A DNA stretch of 57,857 bases from Bacillota bacterium (GCA_023399275.1 JAEWQH010000025.1:1-57857); one strand, 5' to 3'; counted from the first letter of the stretch, positions 1 to 8,829 are shown. Numbers and translations: made by a program. Notes: generated from the letters alone by a model not told the origin.

Positions 1-1
1 C

Positions 2-499
2 GCGGTCGGCATCAGCGGCATGGACGGGCACCTCATCGAAGCAAAGATGCTCGACGAAAAGCTCGGCTACGTCGGCGAGATCGTCGCCATCCACCCCGAA
101 CCGATCCGCGACCTGCTCGAAAAAGGCTATATCCCTGTCGTCTCCACCATCGGCTGCGACAAGGCGGGAAACATCTACAACATCAACGCGGACACCGCGG
201 CTGCGTATATCGCGGGTGCGCTCGCCGCGGAGAGCCTTATCAACATGACAGATACCAAGGGCGTGCTTGCAGACGCGTCCGATCCGCAGAGCCTGATCCC
301 CCGGCTGTCCCTCGGCGACATCCCGAATCTGCAGGACAGCGGCGTGATCACGGGCGGCATGATCCCGAAACTCGCATGCTGCGCCCACGCGGTAGAGAAG
401 GGCGCCAAGCGCGCGTTTATCATCGACGGACGCGTGCCGCACGCGATCCTGATCGAGATGCTTACGGACGAAGGCATCGGCACCATGGTGACCGCTTAA
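2..499 (+). CDS. argB: Acetylglutamate kinase, C-terminal part
   Basis: Acetylglutamate kinase phosphorylates N-acetyl-L-glutamate, the second step of arginine (ornithine) biosynthesis in the cytosol. The gene enters from the left edge, so only about 165 C-terminal residues are present and the start is unseen. Visible family signatures are the AVGISGMDG stretch, the GYVGE segment and the GGMIPKL segment near the C-terminus, which belong to the amino-acid kinase fold and its nucleotide/NAG binding loops. argD follows after 13 bases and argF after that, so this is part of an arg operon whose upstream genes (probably argC and argJ) lie outside the window. Identification is secure; feedback regulation by arginine cannot be judged from this fragment. 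Confidence 0.95.
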   Translation, partial: AVGISGMDGHLIEAKMLDEKLGYVGEIVAIHPEPIRDLLEKGYIPVVSTIGCDKAGNIYNINADTAAAYIAGALAAESLINMTDTKGVLADASDPQSLIPRLSLGDIPNLQDSGVITGGMIPKLACCAHAVEKGAKRAFIIDGRVPHAILIEMLTDEGIGTMVTA

Positions 500-512
500 G
501 GAGGTACGTATA

Positions 513-1694
513 ATGAACAGCCAGAATGTGATACAATACACGGAGGAGTACATCCTCGGTACCTACAAGCGCTTTCCCGTCGCGCTTGAAAGCGGAGAAA
601 ACGCCACGCTGAAAGATTTCGAGGGCAAGACGTATATCGACTTCGCCAGCGGCATCGGCGTCTGCTCCCTTGGCTGCGGCAATGAAAAATGGCTCCATGC
701 CATCACCGAGCAGGCAAGGAAACTGCCGCATGCCTCCAACCTCTTCTATACCGCGCCTGCCGCGCTGACTGCCAAGACGCTGACGGAGCGCACCGGGATG
801 CAGGGCGTGTTTTTCGCAAACTCCGGCGCGGAGGCAAACGAGGGCGCGATCAAGCTCGCGCGTAAATACTCCTTCGACCGCTACGGCGCGGGCCGGCACA
901 ACATCGTCACCCTGCGCCACTCCTTCCACGGGCGCACGGTCACAACGCTCGCCGCAACGGGGCAGGACGTGTTTCATAACTACTTCTTCCCGTTTACCGA
1001 GGGATTTGTCTACGCCGAACCCAACGACATCGCGAGCCTCAAGGCTGCCTGCGACGGAACGGTCTGCGCGGTGATGATGGAGCTGATCCAGGGCGAAGGC
1101 GGCGTGCTGCCGCTCGACAAGGCGTTTGTACAGGCGGCGGCTGCGTTCTGCAAGGCAAACGACCTCCTGCTGCTCATCGACGAGGTGCAGACCGGCGTGG
1201 GCAGAACCGGCACACTGTTTTGCTATCAGCAATACGGCATTGCGCCGGACACGGTCACGTTTGCCAAGGGCATCGCAGGGGGACTTCCGTTTGGCGGCGT
1301 GCTTGCGGCAAAGAGCTGTGCGGGCACCCTCTCGTCGGGCACGCATGCAACGACCTTTGGCGGCAACCCGATCTGCGCCGCGGGTGCAAACGTGGTGCTT
1401 GAGGCGCTCACGCCGGCGTTTCTGGCAGAGGTCGCGCAGAAAGGCGCCCACATCCGCGAGACGATCGCAGGGTGGAATCTGCCCGTGGTCTCCAGCGTAC
1501 GCGGGCTCGGGCTGATGATCGGTGTCGGCGTATCCTGCTCCCATCGCGAAGCGGCAGGCAGGCTCGTGGAGCACGGGCTGCTCGCGCTGACGGCCGGCAC
1601 GGATACCATCCGCCTCATGCCGCCGCTGACGATTTCGAAGGACGAGATCGACGCGGGGCTGGCGGTTTTGAAAGAGATTTTAAGCGCATATTAA
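513..1694 (+). CDS. argD: Acetylornithine aminotransferase
   Basis: A PLP-dependent class III aminotransferase of 393 residues, the normal length for ArgD. It converts N-acetylglutamate semialdehyde to N-acetylornithine using glutamate as amino donor. The sequence shows the NSGAEANE motif for cofactor phosphate binding, the LIDEVQTGVGRTG segment with the PLP-contacting Asp, and FAKGIAGG with the Schiff-base lysine at about residue 252. The start has a good AGGAGG site 8 bases upstream. It lies between argB and argF, which favours ArgD over related ornithine or GABA aminotransferases. Confidence 0.95.
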   Translation: MNSQNVIQYTEEYILGTYKRFPVALESGENATLKDFEGKTYIDFASGIGVCSLGCGNEKWLHAITEQARKLPHASNLFYTAPAALTAKTLTERTGMQGVFFANSGAEANEGAIKLARKYSFDRYGAGRHNIVTLRHSFHGRTVTTLAATGQDVFHNYFFPFTEGFVYAEPNDIASLKAACDGTVCAVMMELIQGEGGVLPLDKAFVQAAAAFCKANDLLLLIDEVQTGVGRTGTLFCYQQYGIAPDTVTFAKGIAGGLPFGGVLAAKSCAGTLSSGTHATTFGGNPICAAGANVVLEALTPAFLAEVAQKGAHIRETIAGWNLPVVSSVRGLGLMIGVGVSCSHREAAGRLVEHGLLALTAGTDTIRLMPPLTISKDEIDAGLAVLKEILSAY

Positions 1695-1724
1695 CGCAAA
1701 TTATCGATACAGGAGGCGACGCAC

Positions 1725-2708
1725 ATGAACCTGAAGGGTAAGAGCTTTCTCAAGCTGCTGGACTTCACGCCAGAGGAGATCGCAGACCTGCTCGCGCACT
1801 CGGCGGAGCTCAAGGCGAAGAAAAAAGCAGGCATCCCGCACGACACGCTGCACGGCAAGAATGTTGCGCTGATCTTCGAAAAATCCAGCACGCGCACGCG
1901 CTGCGCATTCGAGGTTGCAGCATTTGACCTCAGCATGCATACGACCTATCTCGAGCCAACCGGCTCGCAGATCGGCAAAAAAGAGAGCATCTCGGACACC
2001 GCGCAAGTACTCGGGCGTATGTACGACGGCATCGAGTACCGCGGCTTTGGCCAGAGCGTGGTCGAGGAGCTTGCCAAATACGCCGGTGTTCCCGTTTGGA
2101 ACGGGTTGACGACCGAGTTCCATCCCACACAGGTGCTGGCGGATCTGTTGACGATCCAGGAGAAATTCGGCCGTCTCAAGGACATCAAAATGGCCTACTG
2201 CGGCGACGCGCGCTTCAACATGGGCAATTCCCTCATGGTCGGCAGCGCGAAGATGGGGCTGGACTTCGTCGCCTGCGCGCCGAAGGCATACTTCCCCTCC
2301 GCCGAACTGACAAGCACCTGCAGGCAGCTGGCCGGGCAGAGCGGCGGCAGCATCACGCAGACCGAGGATATTTGGGAGGGCGTGAAGGACGCTGACGTGA
2401 TCTATACCGACGTCTGGGTCTCTATGGGCGAACCGATGGAGATCTGGGAGCAGCGCATCCACGACCTCGCCCCATACCAGGTCAACGCCAAGGTGATGGC
2501 GGCAGCCAAGCCGGGCGCGATCTTCATGCACTGCCTGCCGAGCTTCCACGACCTGAACACGACCATCGGCAAGGAGATGGGCGCGCGCTTCGGCCGCGAC
2601 AGCATGGAGGTCAGCGACGACGTCTTCTCCGGCCCGCAGTCCGTCGTCTTCGACGAGGCGGAAAACCGCATGCACACGATCAAGGCGGTCATGTCCGCAA
2701 CGCTGTAG
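1725..2708 (+). CDS. argF: Ornithine carbamoyltransferase
   Basis: Catalyses carbamoyl phosphate + L-ornithine to citrulline in arginine biosynthesis. At 327 residues it has the expected two-domain transcarbamylase length. The carbamoyl-phosphate loop STRTR is at residues 55-59 and the ornithine-side HCLP motif is at about residues 269-272, which separates it from aspartate transcarbamylase. An AGGAGG-type site precedes the ATG. It is the last gene of the arg cluster and is followed by a hairpin terminator shared with the convergent aminotransferase gene. Anabolic use (argF) is inferred from the argB-argD context; a catabolic arcB role is less likely. Confidence 0.95.
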   Translation: MNLKGKSFLKLLDFTPEEIADLLAHSAELKAKKKAGIPHDTLHGKNVALIFEKSSTRTRCAFEVAAFDLSMHTTYLEPTGSQIGKKESISDTAQVLGRMYDGIEYRGFGQSVVEELAKYAGVPVWNGLTTEFHPTQVLADLLTIQEKFGRLKDIKMAYCGDARFNMGNSLMVGSAKMGLDFVACAPKAYFPSAELTSTCRQLAGQSGGSITQTEDIWEGVKDADVIYTDVWVSMGEPMEIWEQRIHDLAPYQVNAKVMAAAKPGAIFMHCLPSFHDLNTTIGKEMGARFGRDSMEVSDDVFSGPQSVVFDEAENRMHTIKAVMSATL

Positions 2709-2735
2709 CTTCCGCTCGCAAGCATATCCAAAGAT

Positions 2736-2776
2736 GAAAAAGCGTGCGCCCCCAGGGTATGGGGACGCACGCTTTT
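2736..2776. terminator. Bidirectional hairpin terminator between argF and the DegT gene
   Basis: A strong inverted repeat (AAAGCGTGCG ... CGCACGCTTT with inner CCCC/GGGG pairing) flanked by A and T runs sits between two convergent genes. It can serve as an intrinsic terminator for either strand. Confidence 0.8.
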
Positions 2777-2813
2777 GCTTTTGCACGATTCGCCGGCTGT
2801 CCGGCGCACCCGT

Positions 2814-3941
2814 TTACGCCTGTCGCTTGCAGGATGCAACGAGCTGGCAGATATCGTCCACATCCGAAAGCGCGAGATCCGCATACAGCGGCAGCGTCAG
2901 CACGCGGCGGCTGGCCAGCAGCGCAACCGGCGTCTTTGCGGGATCAAACCGCCCCACGTAGCAGGCCGCCTCGCTCGTGAGCGGGTAGAAATATTTGCGC
3001 GCATAGATGCCGTAGCGCGCCAGATGATCGCCCACCTCGTCCCGCGTGGCGCCAAACGCCTCCGGATCAAAGGAAACGGGCAGATATGCATAATTGGGCT
3101 TGACTCCGTCCGGAACCGGCCGGAAGGATAGCCCCTCGATGCCCGAGAGATTCTCGCGGTAGCGCGCCGTAACCGCGCCGCGCTTTTCGATCTCGCGGTC
3201 GAAATACTTCAGGTTGAGATAGCCCATCGCCGCCTGAAACTCATTCATCTTGGCGTTTCCGCCGATCTCGCGCACCTCTTCATCCGGATGATAGCCGAAG
3301 TTCTTGTAGCCGTTGAGGCGTTCGGCATACGCCGCGTCCTTCGCAGCGACGGCGCCGCCTTCGATGGTATTGTAGCATTTCGTGGCGTGGAAGCTAAACA
3401 TGGACGCCGTGCCGTAGTCCGCCACCGCGCGTCCCTGCACGCTTACGCCGAAAGCGTGCGCCGCATCGTAGAGCACGGGCAAGCCGTGCTCTGCCGCGAT
3501 CCGGTCGATGGCGGCCACATCACAGGGATTGCCGTAGACGTGGACCGGAAGAATCGCGCGCGTGCGCGGGGTGATCAGCGCCTCCAGCCGCGATGCGTCC
3601 ATGGTGAAATAATCCGGCTCCACGTCGCAAAACACAGGCGTAAACCCGCAGCGCACGATGGCGTGCGTGGTGGAGAGAAACGTAAACGGCGTTGTGATGA
3701 TCTCCCCGGGCGCAAGCTCCAGCGCGGAGATGGCGCACTCCAGCGCAAGATGCCCGTTGGTAAACAGGCGCAGATAAGGCGCCGCCAGCTTCTCCCGCAG
3801 CGCGGCCTCCAGCCTCGCGTGCTGGGCGCCGCCATTTGTCAGAAAACGCGAGGAAAATATCTCGCGCACAAGCTGTTCGTATTCCTCCACCGGTGGCAGC
3901 GACGGGCGCGTAACCAGAATCGGCGGATCTTTTTTTTGCAT
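2814..3941 (-). CDS. DegT/DnrJ/EryC1/StrS-family PLP aminotransferase
   Basis: A 375-residue fold-type I aminotransferase of the sugar-aminotransferase family. Members usually transaminate nucleotide-linked keto-sugars for surface glycans, sometimes antibiotic sugars. The PLP lysine is K188 in FHATKCYN, and the YDAAHAFG segment with the PLP-binding Asp lies just before it. The gene stands alone, convergent to the arg genes and with no nucleotide-sugar genes beside it, so its substrate cannot be named. A promoter with a palindrome in its spacer lies upstream. Confidence 0.85.
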   Translation of the reverse strand: MQKKDPPILVTRPSLPPVEEYEQLVREIFSSRFLTNGGAQHARLEAALREKLAAPYLRLFTNGHLALECAISALELAPGEIITTPFTFLSTTHAIVRCGFTPVFCDVEPDYFTMDASRLEALITPRTRAILPVHVYGNPCDVAAIDRIAAEHGLPVLYDAAHAFGVSVQGRAVADYGTASMFSFHATKCYNTIEGGAVAAKDAAYAERLNGYKNFGYHPDEEVREIGGNAKMNEFQAAMGYLNLKYFDREIEKRGAVTARYRENLSGIEGLSFRPVPDGVKPNYAYLPVSFDPEAFGATRDEVGDHLARYGIYARKYFYPLTSEAACYVGRFDPAKTPVALLASRRVLTLPLYADLALSDVDDICQLVASCKRQA

Positions 3942-3995
3942 AACGATCTCCTTTATCCGCTTTTCCGCCGGAGCGGCGATGCGGTAATCAGAGAT

Positions 3996-4024
3996 AGTTT
4001 AACCTATTTTACGCGTAAACGCAA
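3996..4024 (-). promoter_or_regulatory. Promoter of the DegT gene with palindromic operator candidate
   Basis: Read on the minus strand there is TTGCGT, a 17-base spacer and TAAACT. The spacer overlaps the perfect 12-base palindrome TTTACGCGTAAA (4008-4019), a position where a dimeric repressor would block polymerase. The regulator is unknown. Confidence 0.5.
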
Positions 4025-4123
4025 ACGCCCCGGCTCCGCGCGTGCGCCGCCGGGCAGCCTCCGGCGCGGCTTATATCCGTCGCGATTTCGCCGGGCGGCG
4101 TATTTTGCCGCACCGATGGAACC

Positions 4124-6010
4124 TTATTCGATCACCTCTACGCCTTCGACCAGATATCGCATCTTGATGATCTCCGCCGGCGGCGCGTCGCTGTGCGCCG
4201 GGATGCGGACGATGCCTTCATTGTCCGTCACCGGCCCGTGAAAGGGGTTGTACAGGTTGCGCGCCATGCTGCCGCGCAGATATCGGATCAGGTTGTTCGG
4301 CGTGCCGCTCGACCAACTGCCGAGGCGCACGTCGATCACGCCGCCGCCCAGCCCCCACCAGAAGCTGGCGATGGGCGACTCCTCCCGATCCATGCCGAGC
4401 AGCGCGTTGAGGCTGCCGTTGAGATAGCTCTTGACGATGGCGGTGTAAAACCGCTCCCAGTTCCAGTCCGGCGCGGCGAGATAGCGCGTCGGCGTTCCTT
4501 CCGCATCGACGCAGATCAGCGCGTTGAACACGCTAAACGGCAGTTCCGGCAGGGTCAGCGCGGTGTAGTGCGGGGTCAGCACCGTGTCCGCGCCAAGCGA
4601 CGCCGCGGTCTTCACGCCGCGCTCGCAGGTCTCCATCTGTTTGGGATCCACGTCCCGCGTGACCATCAGCACCCGCGCATCCGGGCGGACGGTGTGCACG
4701 CCGATGGCGAATGCGTTGACATCCGAAGTAAAGCGCGCGTAGTTCAGCTTTGGCGTGACGTAAGCGACCGTGCCCGTCTTCGTATGCTGCCCCGCGGCTA
4801 CGCCGCAGAGAAACACCGCTTCATAATACCGCCCGAAGTAGGTATGCAGCCGGTAGTGATGCTGCATGCGGGAGTAGACGAGCGTCAGGCAGTTCGGATG
4901 CTCGAGCGCAAAGCGCAGCACGGGGTTCATCAGCGACGGCGTGGTCACAAACAGCAGCCCCGCGTCCGCCGCCTCCGCGGTGAGCATATCGTAGGCATCG
5001 TCTCGATCCTGCAGGTCCAGCACATGAGAATCCACCTTGTCGCCCAGTTCCGCCTGCATGGCGAGCCGCCCCTGCTCATGCGCACCGAGCCAGTTGTTCT
5101 GCGCGCGTTCGCCGGCGTAGGCAAACACGATCTTCGGATTGCGGTGAACGGGCAGCAGGCGCGCCAGAAGCGTCGGCTCCGCCGCCTCCGCGTCCTCCTC
5201 CGACAGCACGCGCGGCGCCGGCGGATGCTCGAGGATGTCGAGCTGGGGTTTGAGCGTGACGATGCGCGCGATCAGCTCCTCCGGCAGGATGTTCATCGGA
5301 AACCCGAAGATATGCAGGTACTCCAAAAACGCGTCTCCCAGCGAAAGGGTGCAGTTGGTGAGCAGATAGGCGCTTTCAAACCGGGTATAGAGCGCGTTAT
5401 AGTCCAGCTTGCCGAGCGCGGGATCCAGCTCACCGATCAGCCGCTGCTCAATGCGCAGCAGCCGCTCGTACTTGCGCGAATCCGAAAGCTCGATATCCGA
5501 AAACACGCCCTTTTTGCTGTAGGCAAGGAAGGTGTAATACCGCTCGATCGCCGGATCGTTCTCGTCCCACTGCGGCACAAGGCGTATGATCTCCGCCTCA
5601 AACGAGCTGGCTTCGTAGTACTTGAGCACGCTCACGCGCTTGTTTCCCTCGGCCACGTAATACTTCCAAAGGTATTCGTAAACGCGGATCGGGTCGCGGA
5701 TGCCGCTCTGCAGATGCGCCTCGCACAGCGCGATCCACTTATAGGCAAATTCCGTGTCGGGGCTGAGCAGCGGCATGAAGTTTGCCGCAAACGAATTTGC
5801 GCGGCTGGCCTGATAGGTCCCCGCGATCCGGTTGAGCGAAATGGGGCGCATGGGTTGGGCGATGACCGCGAGCACGCCGTTTTCCTCGCGCTTGGCGTTG
5901 ATCACCGGCAGAAGCCCGCTCTCCCCCCGCGCGCGGCGGGCGGCGAACTCCTTCAGGCCGCGCTTTCTCGCGCGGTCGTATTCTTCATTTGCATTGATCA
6001 CGGAACTCAT
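4124..6010 (-). CDS. Cytosolic protein with ParB-like N-terminal region and BMP-type (periplasmic-binding-like) C-terminal domain
   Basis: This 628-residue protein begins at the ATG at 6010, which has GGAGGG 7 bases upstream; an in-frame ATG at 6040 lacks such a site. The N-terminal third contains a ParB/sulfiredoxin-like segment (EGNKRVSVLKYYEA). From about residue 290 it resembles the basic membrane protein/PnrA sugar-binding-like fold (KIVFAYAGERAQNNW ... GAHEQGR). BMP proteins are normally lipoproteins that feed nucleosides to ABC transporters, but no signal peptide, lipobox or transmembrane segment is visible here and no transporter gene is adjacent. A cytosolic ligand sensor is the most economical reading. 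The metallophosphoesterase gene lies 72 bases upstream on the same strand. Confidence 0.6.
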   Translation of the reverse strand: MSSVINANEEYDRARKRGLKEFAARRARGESGLLPVINAKREENGVLAVIAQPMRPISLNRIAGTYQASRANSFAANFMPLLSPDTEFAYKWIALCEAHLQSGIRDPIRVYEYLWKYYVAEGNKRVSVLKYYEASSFEAEIIRLVPQWDENDPAIERYYTFLAYSKKGVFSDIELSDSRKYERLLRIEQRLIGELDPALGKLDYNALYTRFESAYLLTNCTLSLGDAFLEYLHIFGFPMNILPEELIARIVTLKPQLDILEHPPAPRVLSEEDAEAAEPTLLARLLPVHRNPKIVFAYAGERAQNNWLGAHEQGRLAMQAELGDKVDSHVLDLQDRDDAYDMLTAEAADAGLLFVTTPSLMNPVLRFALEHPNCLTLVYSRMQHHYRLHTYFGRYYEAVFLCGVAAGQHTKTGTVAYVTPKLNYARFTSDVNAFAIGVHTVRPDARVLMVTRDVDPKQMETCERGVKTAASLGADTVLTPHYTALTLPELPFSVFNALICVDAEGTPTRYLAAPDWNWERFYTAIVKSYLNGSLNALLGMDREESPIASFWWGLGGGVIDVRLGSWSSGTPNNLIRYLRGSMARNLYNPFHGPVTDNEGIVRIPAHSDAPPAEIIKMRYLVEGVEVIE

Positions 6011-6082
6011 TCCAATCCCTCCGGGTGTTTGTACGGGCACGACGACAGCCGGCGCATTCCTTCCATCGCGCCGGGCGGGCCT

Positions 6083-6700
6083 TCAGGCATCTTTATCCGG
6101 GAATTCCATCTCCAGAATATAGTAGTTATAGGCGTTGACGATGGTCGTCTCGTTGTATTGCAGCATGCGCTTTGAGCCGATGGAGTAGGTCAGGTGCTGG
6201 TGCCCGTGCAGATGATAGCGCGGCTTGTATTTGTCGATGAGTTTGACAAAGGTCTCAAATCCCTCGTGAAAACGGTCGTCCCCGTCCCCGAGGCCCGCCG
6301 CCGGCGCATGGGTCACGAGCACGTCGAACCCTTTTTTGAGCGAGAGCGCCAGCGTCGCGCGCAGCACGCGCAGGTTCATCTCCCGTTCGGAGTAGTGGTT
6401 CGGCGCGGGGCGGTCGCTCTTGCAGCCGCCGAAGCCGACAAAGCGCACGCCTTTGACGACCACGGGCTTTTCCTCGAGGTCGATACAGCCCTCCGGCGGA
6501 TTCTGCTCATACCTCCCGTCGTGGTTGCCGCGCACAAACAGCAGCGGCGCGGGAATCATGGTGACGAGAAAGGAGAGATACTCCGCCTTGAGATCGCCGC
6601 AGGAGATGATGACGTCTACGCCCTTGAAGACCTTCGCGTCAAAGAAATCCCAGATAAATTCGCTTTCGTGGTCGGATAGAACCAGAGCCTTGAGCTTCAT
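6083..6700 (-). CDS. Calcineurin-like metallophosphoesterase (YfcE-like)
   Basis: A 205-residue single-domain metallophosphoesterase with the full set of metal-ligand motifs: LVLSDHES near the N-terminus, CGDL, RGNHD, THAP and HLHGHQH. This fold hydrolyses phosphomono- or diesters with two metal ions; the substrate is not predictable. The ATG at 6700 has only a weak ribosome site. The open frame extends farther upstream, but that part overlaps the GntR gene in another frame and looks non-coding. It is probably co-transcribed with the ParB/BMP-like gene that follows. Confidence 0.8.
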   Translation of the reverse strand: MKLKALVLSDHESEFIWDFFDAKVFKGVDVIISCGDLKAEYLSFLVTMIPAPLLFVRGNHDGRYEQNPPEGCIDLEEKPVVVKGVRFVGFGGCKSDRPAPNHYSEREMNLRVLRATLALSLKKGFDVLVTHAPAAGLGDGDDRFHEGFETFVKLIDKYKPRYHLHGHQHLTYSIGSKRMLQYNETTIVNAYNYYILEMEFPDKDA

Positions 6701-6918
6701 GCGTATTTGCGTATTTCCGTTTCTGAAAGAATGATCGCGCCGCTTGCCGCGTCCGCGCACGGATGCGCGGCGTAAAGATAAAGATTCGTTCCGATATAAC
6801 GATACACGTTTCGGCACGGAAAGTAAAGCAAACGCGCCGACCCACGCCACATAAAAACCCGCCCGGGAACAACCACGGGCGGAAAAAACGGCTGTCGCAG
6901 CTGCGCAGATGGCGCAGC

Positions 6919-7614
6919 CTAATCGTGATAGAGCTTCTTGAGCGCATTCACGCCCTGCAGGATGCACAGGCGCACGTTCTGCGCGCTTGCTTCCGCGTCG
7001 CGCGCCTCCAGCGAGCGCGCGATAGACTCGTGCAGCTTGGTGGACCTCGGGATATCCGGCGCCAGCGTAAGGTGCTGGCGCACGAGCCGCGTGATGGTCT
7101 TTTCGAAGCTCTTGAACGTCATGACATAGACGGCGTTGCCCGAATACTGCGTAAGCAGATAGTGAAATCGCACGATCGGCTCCACCGCGTCCAGCGGATG
7201 CTCCGCGCTCTTGATGCACCGGGCGAGCACGTGCAGCACCTCGATCTCCTCCGCGGTGGCATGTGCGCTTGCAAGGCGCGCGCATTCGCACTCGATCAAC
7301 ACCCGAAGATCCGCAAGATTGCAAAACAGCGGGTAGTCCAGCCGGAAGCTGTCGCAGCTCATCAGCGCGCTGAGCACCTGAAGCGTCCCGTTTCGCTTAT
7401 AGTCGGCGATGATGCTGCCCTGGCGCGGAATGATGCGGATAAACCCCTGGCTCGCCAGCTCCAAAATGCCAGTGTTGACCAGTGAGCGGCTTACCCCCAG
7501 CTCTCTGGCCAGCTCCCGCTCCGGCGGAAGCTGCTGTCCGACCTGATATTCCCCCGAGAATATCTTTTGCTGCATCGCATGTACAAACGACTTCTTCAGG
7601 CCCTCTTGTTTCAT
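6919..7614 (-). CDS. GntR-family transcriptional regulator (FadR subfamily)
   Basis: A 231-residue repressor-type protein. The N-terminal winged helix-turn-helix carries the classic GntR signature (LPPERELARELGVSRSLV) followed by an all-helical C-terminal FCD-like effector domain rich in conserved His/Arg. Members sense small acids or metabolites. The ATG at 7614 follows AAGAGGT and is preferred to upstream in-frame starts, which would add a basic segment of low quality. It has its own strong promoter (7815-7843). Its target may be itself or the neighbouring minus-strand genes; no operator is proven. Confidence 0.85.
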   Translation of the reverse strand: MKQEGLKKSFVHAMQQKIFSGEYQVGQQLPPERELARELGVSRSLVNTGILELASQGFIRIIPRQGSIIADYKRNGTLQVLSALMSCDSFRLDYPLFCNLADLRVLIECECARLASAHATAEEIEVLHVLARCIKSAEHPLDAVEPIVRFHYLLTQYSGNAVYVMTFKSFEKTITRLVRQHLTLAPDIPRSTKLHESIARSLEARDAEASAQNVRLCILQGVNALKKLYHD

Positions 7615-7814
7615 AAACCTCTTTAACCGGTTGGCTTCCTTCCTGATTCTTTGGATGCGGCTTGGGCACGCGGAAACAGACCCTGCGCCGCAAGGTATGT
7701 ATACAGGCAAGCGCTTACGCTTGTGGGGAAGCAGAGCAATACGGGCCGGGGCCGGCCGCAAAGGGATGCGCGCCATTACACAGGGCAAGCCGGGTCTCCG
7801 TCTCTATGTAACAA

Positions 7815-7843
7815 ATTATAACAGTATCGTGGGTTTCCGACAA
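7815..7843 (-). promoter_or_regulatory. Promoter of the GntR gene
   Basis: On the minus strand TTGTCG, 17 bases, then a perfect TATAAT. Transcription would start near 7808, giving a leader of about 190 bases before the GntR start codon. Confidence 0.65.
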
Positions 7844-7886
7844 TAGTTATCTACGTTTTTCTTCCCCATCTGTAAAAAATCGCACG

Positions 7887-7912
7887 GTCTGGCCCCGCCG
7901 ATCGGGCCAGAC
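7887..7912. repeat. Perfect 9-bp inverted repeat
   Basis: GTCTGGCCC, an 8-base loop, GGGCCAGAC. No T-run follows closely on either strand, so it may be an operator or RNA hairpin rather than a simple terminator. It lies upstream of the GntR promoter and downstream of the desulfoferrodoxin gene. Confidence 0.5.
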
Positions 7913-8007
7913 AAAACCGGTTCTGAAAAATAAAATTGTACGCCACGTTATTTTTTGCGTATTAAAACTGTTTGTTTCCGTTTTTTACGCCGGCACACAG
8001 CGGAGAA

Positions 8008-8042
8008 GAAAGCGCCCCCGGTGCTTGGCCGAAGGGCGCTTG
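8008..8042 (-). terminator. Terminator of the desulfoferrodoxin gene
   Basis: Inverted repeat AAGCGCCC ... AGGGCGCTT; on the minus strand the stem is followed by TTTCTTCT. It lies about 26 bases past the stop codon at 8068. Confidence 0.6.
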
Positions 8043-8067
8043 GTTCGTTTGCGCAAAGAGCGGCGCG

Positions 8068-8451
8068 TTACAGCGTCGTCTTCCAGAGTCCGTGCAGGTT
8101 GCAGTACTCGTAAGCCGCGACGACCTTTGCGCCGCCAAGCGCAAACACCGCCTCGGGCGCGCCGCCGACGGTGAGGCACTTGCGCTGGCCGCCGTCCTCG
8201 GTCTGCAGATAGATCCAGGCGATGTGGTGCTCTTCGAGCATCGGGTGGTCGACGCTGCCGACATGGACGATGGCCTTGTCTCCCTCGATCTTGACGACGG
8301 GGACGTGCTTTTCCTGGCTTGCGTCCACGCTGCCGGCAATCAGCTCGGTCATGTGCTGGCCGCAGCAGCTCATCGGCGCGCCGGAAGAGTGAATCATGCC
8401 AACGAGGTTGCCGCAGATATCGCAGCGGAAGAAACGGGTTTCACACGTCAT
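8068..8451 (-). CDS. dfx: Desulfoferrodoxin (superoxide reductase, 2Fe type)
   Basis: A 127-residue protein that reduces superoxide to hydrogen peroxide without making O2, typical of anaerobes. The N-terminal desulforedoxin-like domain has the Cys set FRCDICGN plus SCCGQHM that binds a rubredoxin-type iron. The C-terminal superoxide-reductase domain has the His ligands in KHVPV, VDHPM and EEHH and the terminal CNLHG, giving the His4-Cys site. The start at 8451 has AAGGAGGG upstream, while in-frame upstream codons look non-coding. It is divergent from the Crp/Fnr regulator gene, which is a plausible controller. Confidence 0.92.
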   Translation of the reverse strand: MTCETRFFRCDICGNLVGMIHSSGAPMSCCGQHMTELIAGSVDASQEKHVPVVKIEGDKAIVHVGSVDHPMLEEHHIAWIYLQTEDGGQRKCLTVGGAPEAVFALGGAKVVAAYEYCNLHGLWKTTL

Positions 8452-8586
8452 GATAGAGTCCCTCCTTGATCTTTTTGATCGTTTTTTTGCTTGGTTACAC
8501 GTTGCGGCGCTTGCCGCGTCTTTGGGGTGCCATCGGAAAAATCCGCGCGGCGCCGATTCGCCGCATCCATGTGATCCTGTTTTTTT

Positions 8587-8615
8587 ATGATACACCAAAT
8601 CCGTGCAAATGTCAC
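8587..8615 (-). promoter_or_regulatory. Promoter of the desulfoferrodoxin gene
   Basis: On the minus strand GTGACA, a 17-base spacer and TATCAT. It gives a leader of about 130 bases. The 378-base divergent intergenic region (8452-8829) also has a TATAAT at 8795-8800 for the Crp/Fnr gene. Confidence 0.5.
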
Positions 8616-8829
8616 GATTCAATAACAATTCCTGTTTATTTTACCGCACACCATTGCCCGTGTTCTACAAATCCAATCGGGAAAGCGCCGGCCCGCCGGT
8701 CAGAGCACCGGGGTTTTCCGCTAAATTGTCCGAATTATTTCCAGGATGCCTCCATTTTTTGAAAACTTCCTCGGCAAAAACCCAAAAAACAGGGTATAAT
8801 CAACCAAGAGAGCATTCGGGAGGAACAGC

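Noticed and set aside
462..1574. Long minus-strand frame of 370 codons opposite argD
   Set aside because: It is a shadow of a high-GC gene: argD on the other strand shows a full set of family motifs, and the minus frame has low-complexity Arg/Ala-rich content.
4193..6175. 660-codon plus-strand frame opposite the ParB/BMP-like gene
   Set aside because: Its composition (Arg/His/Val-rich, no motifs) is that of an antisense shadow, while the minus-strand protein has recognisable folds.
7861..7921. CRISPR-like repeats near the GntR promoter
   Set aside because: Only one inverted repeat is present, with no direct-repeat/spacer periodicity.
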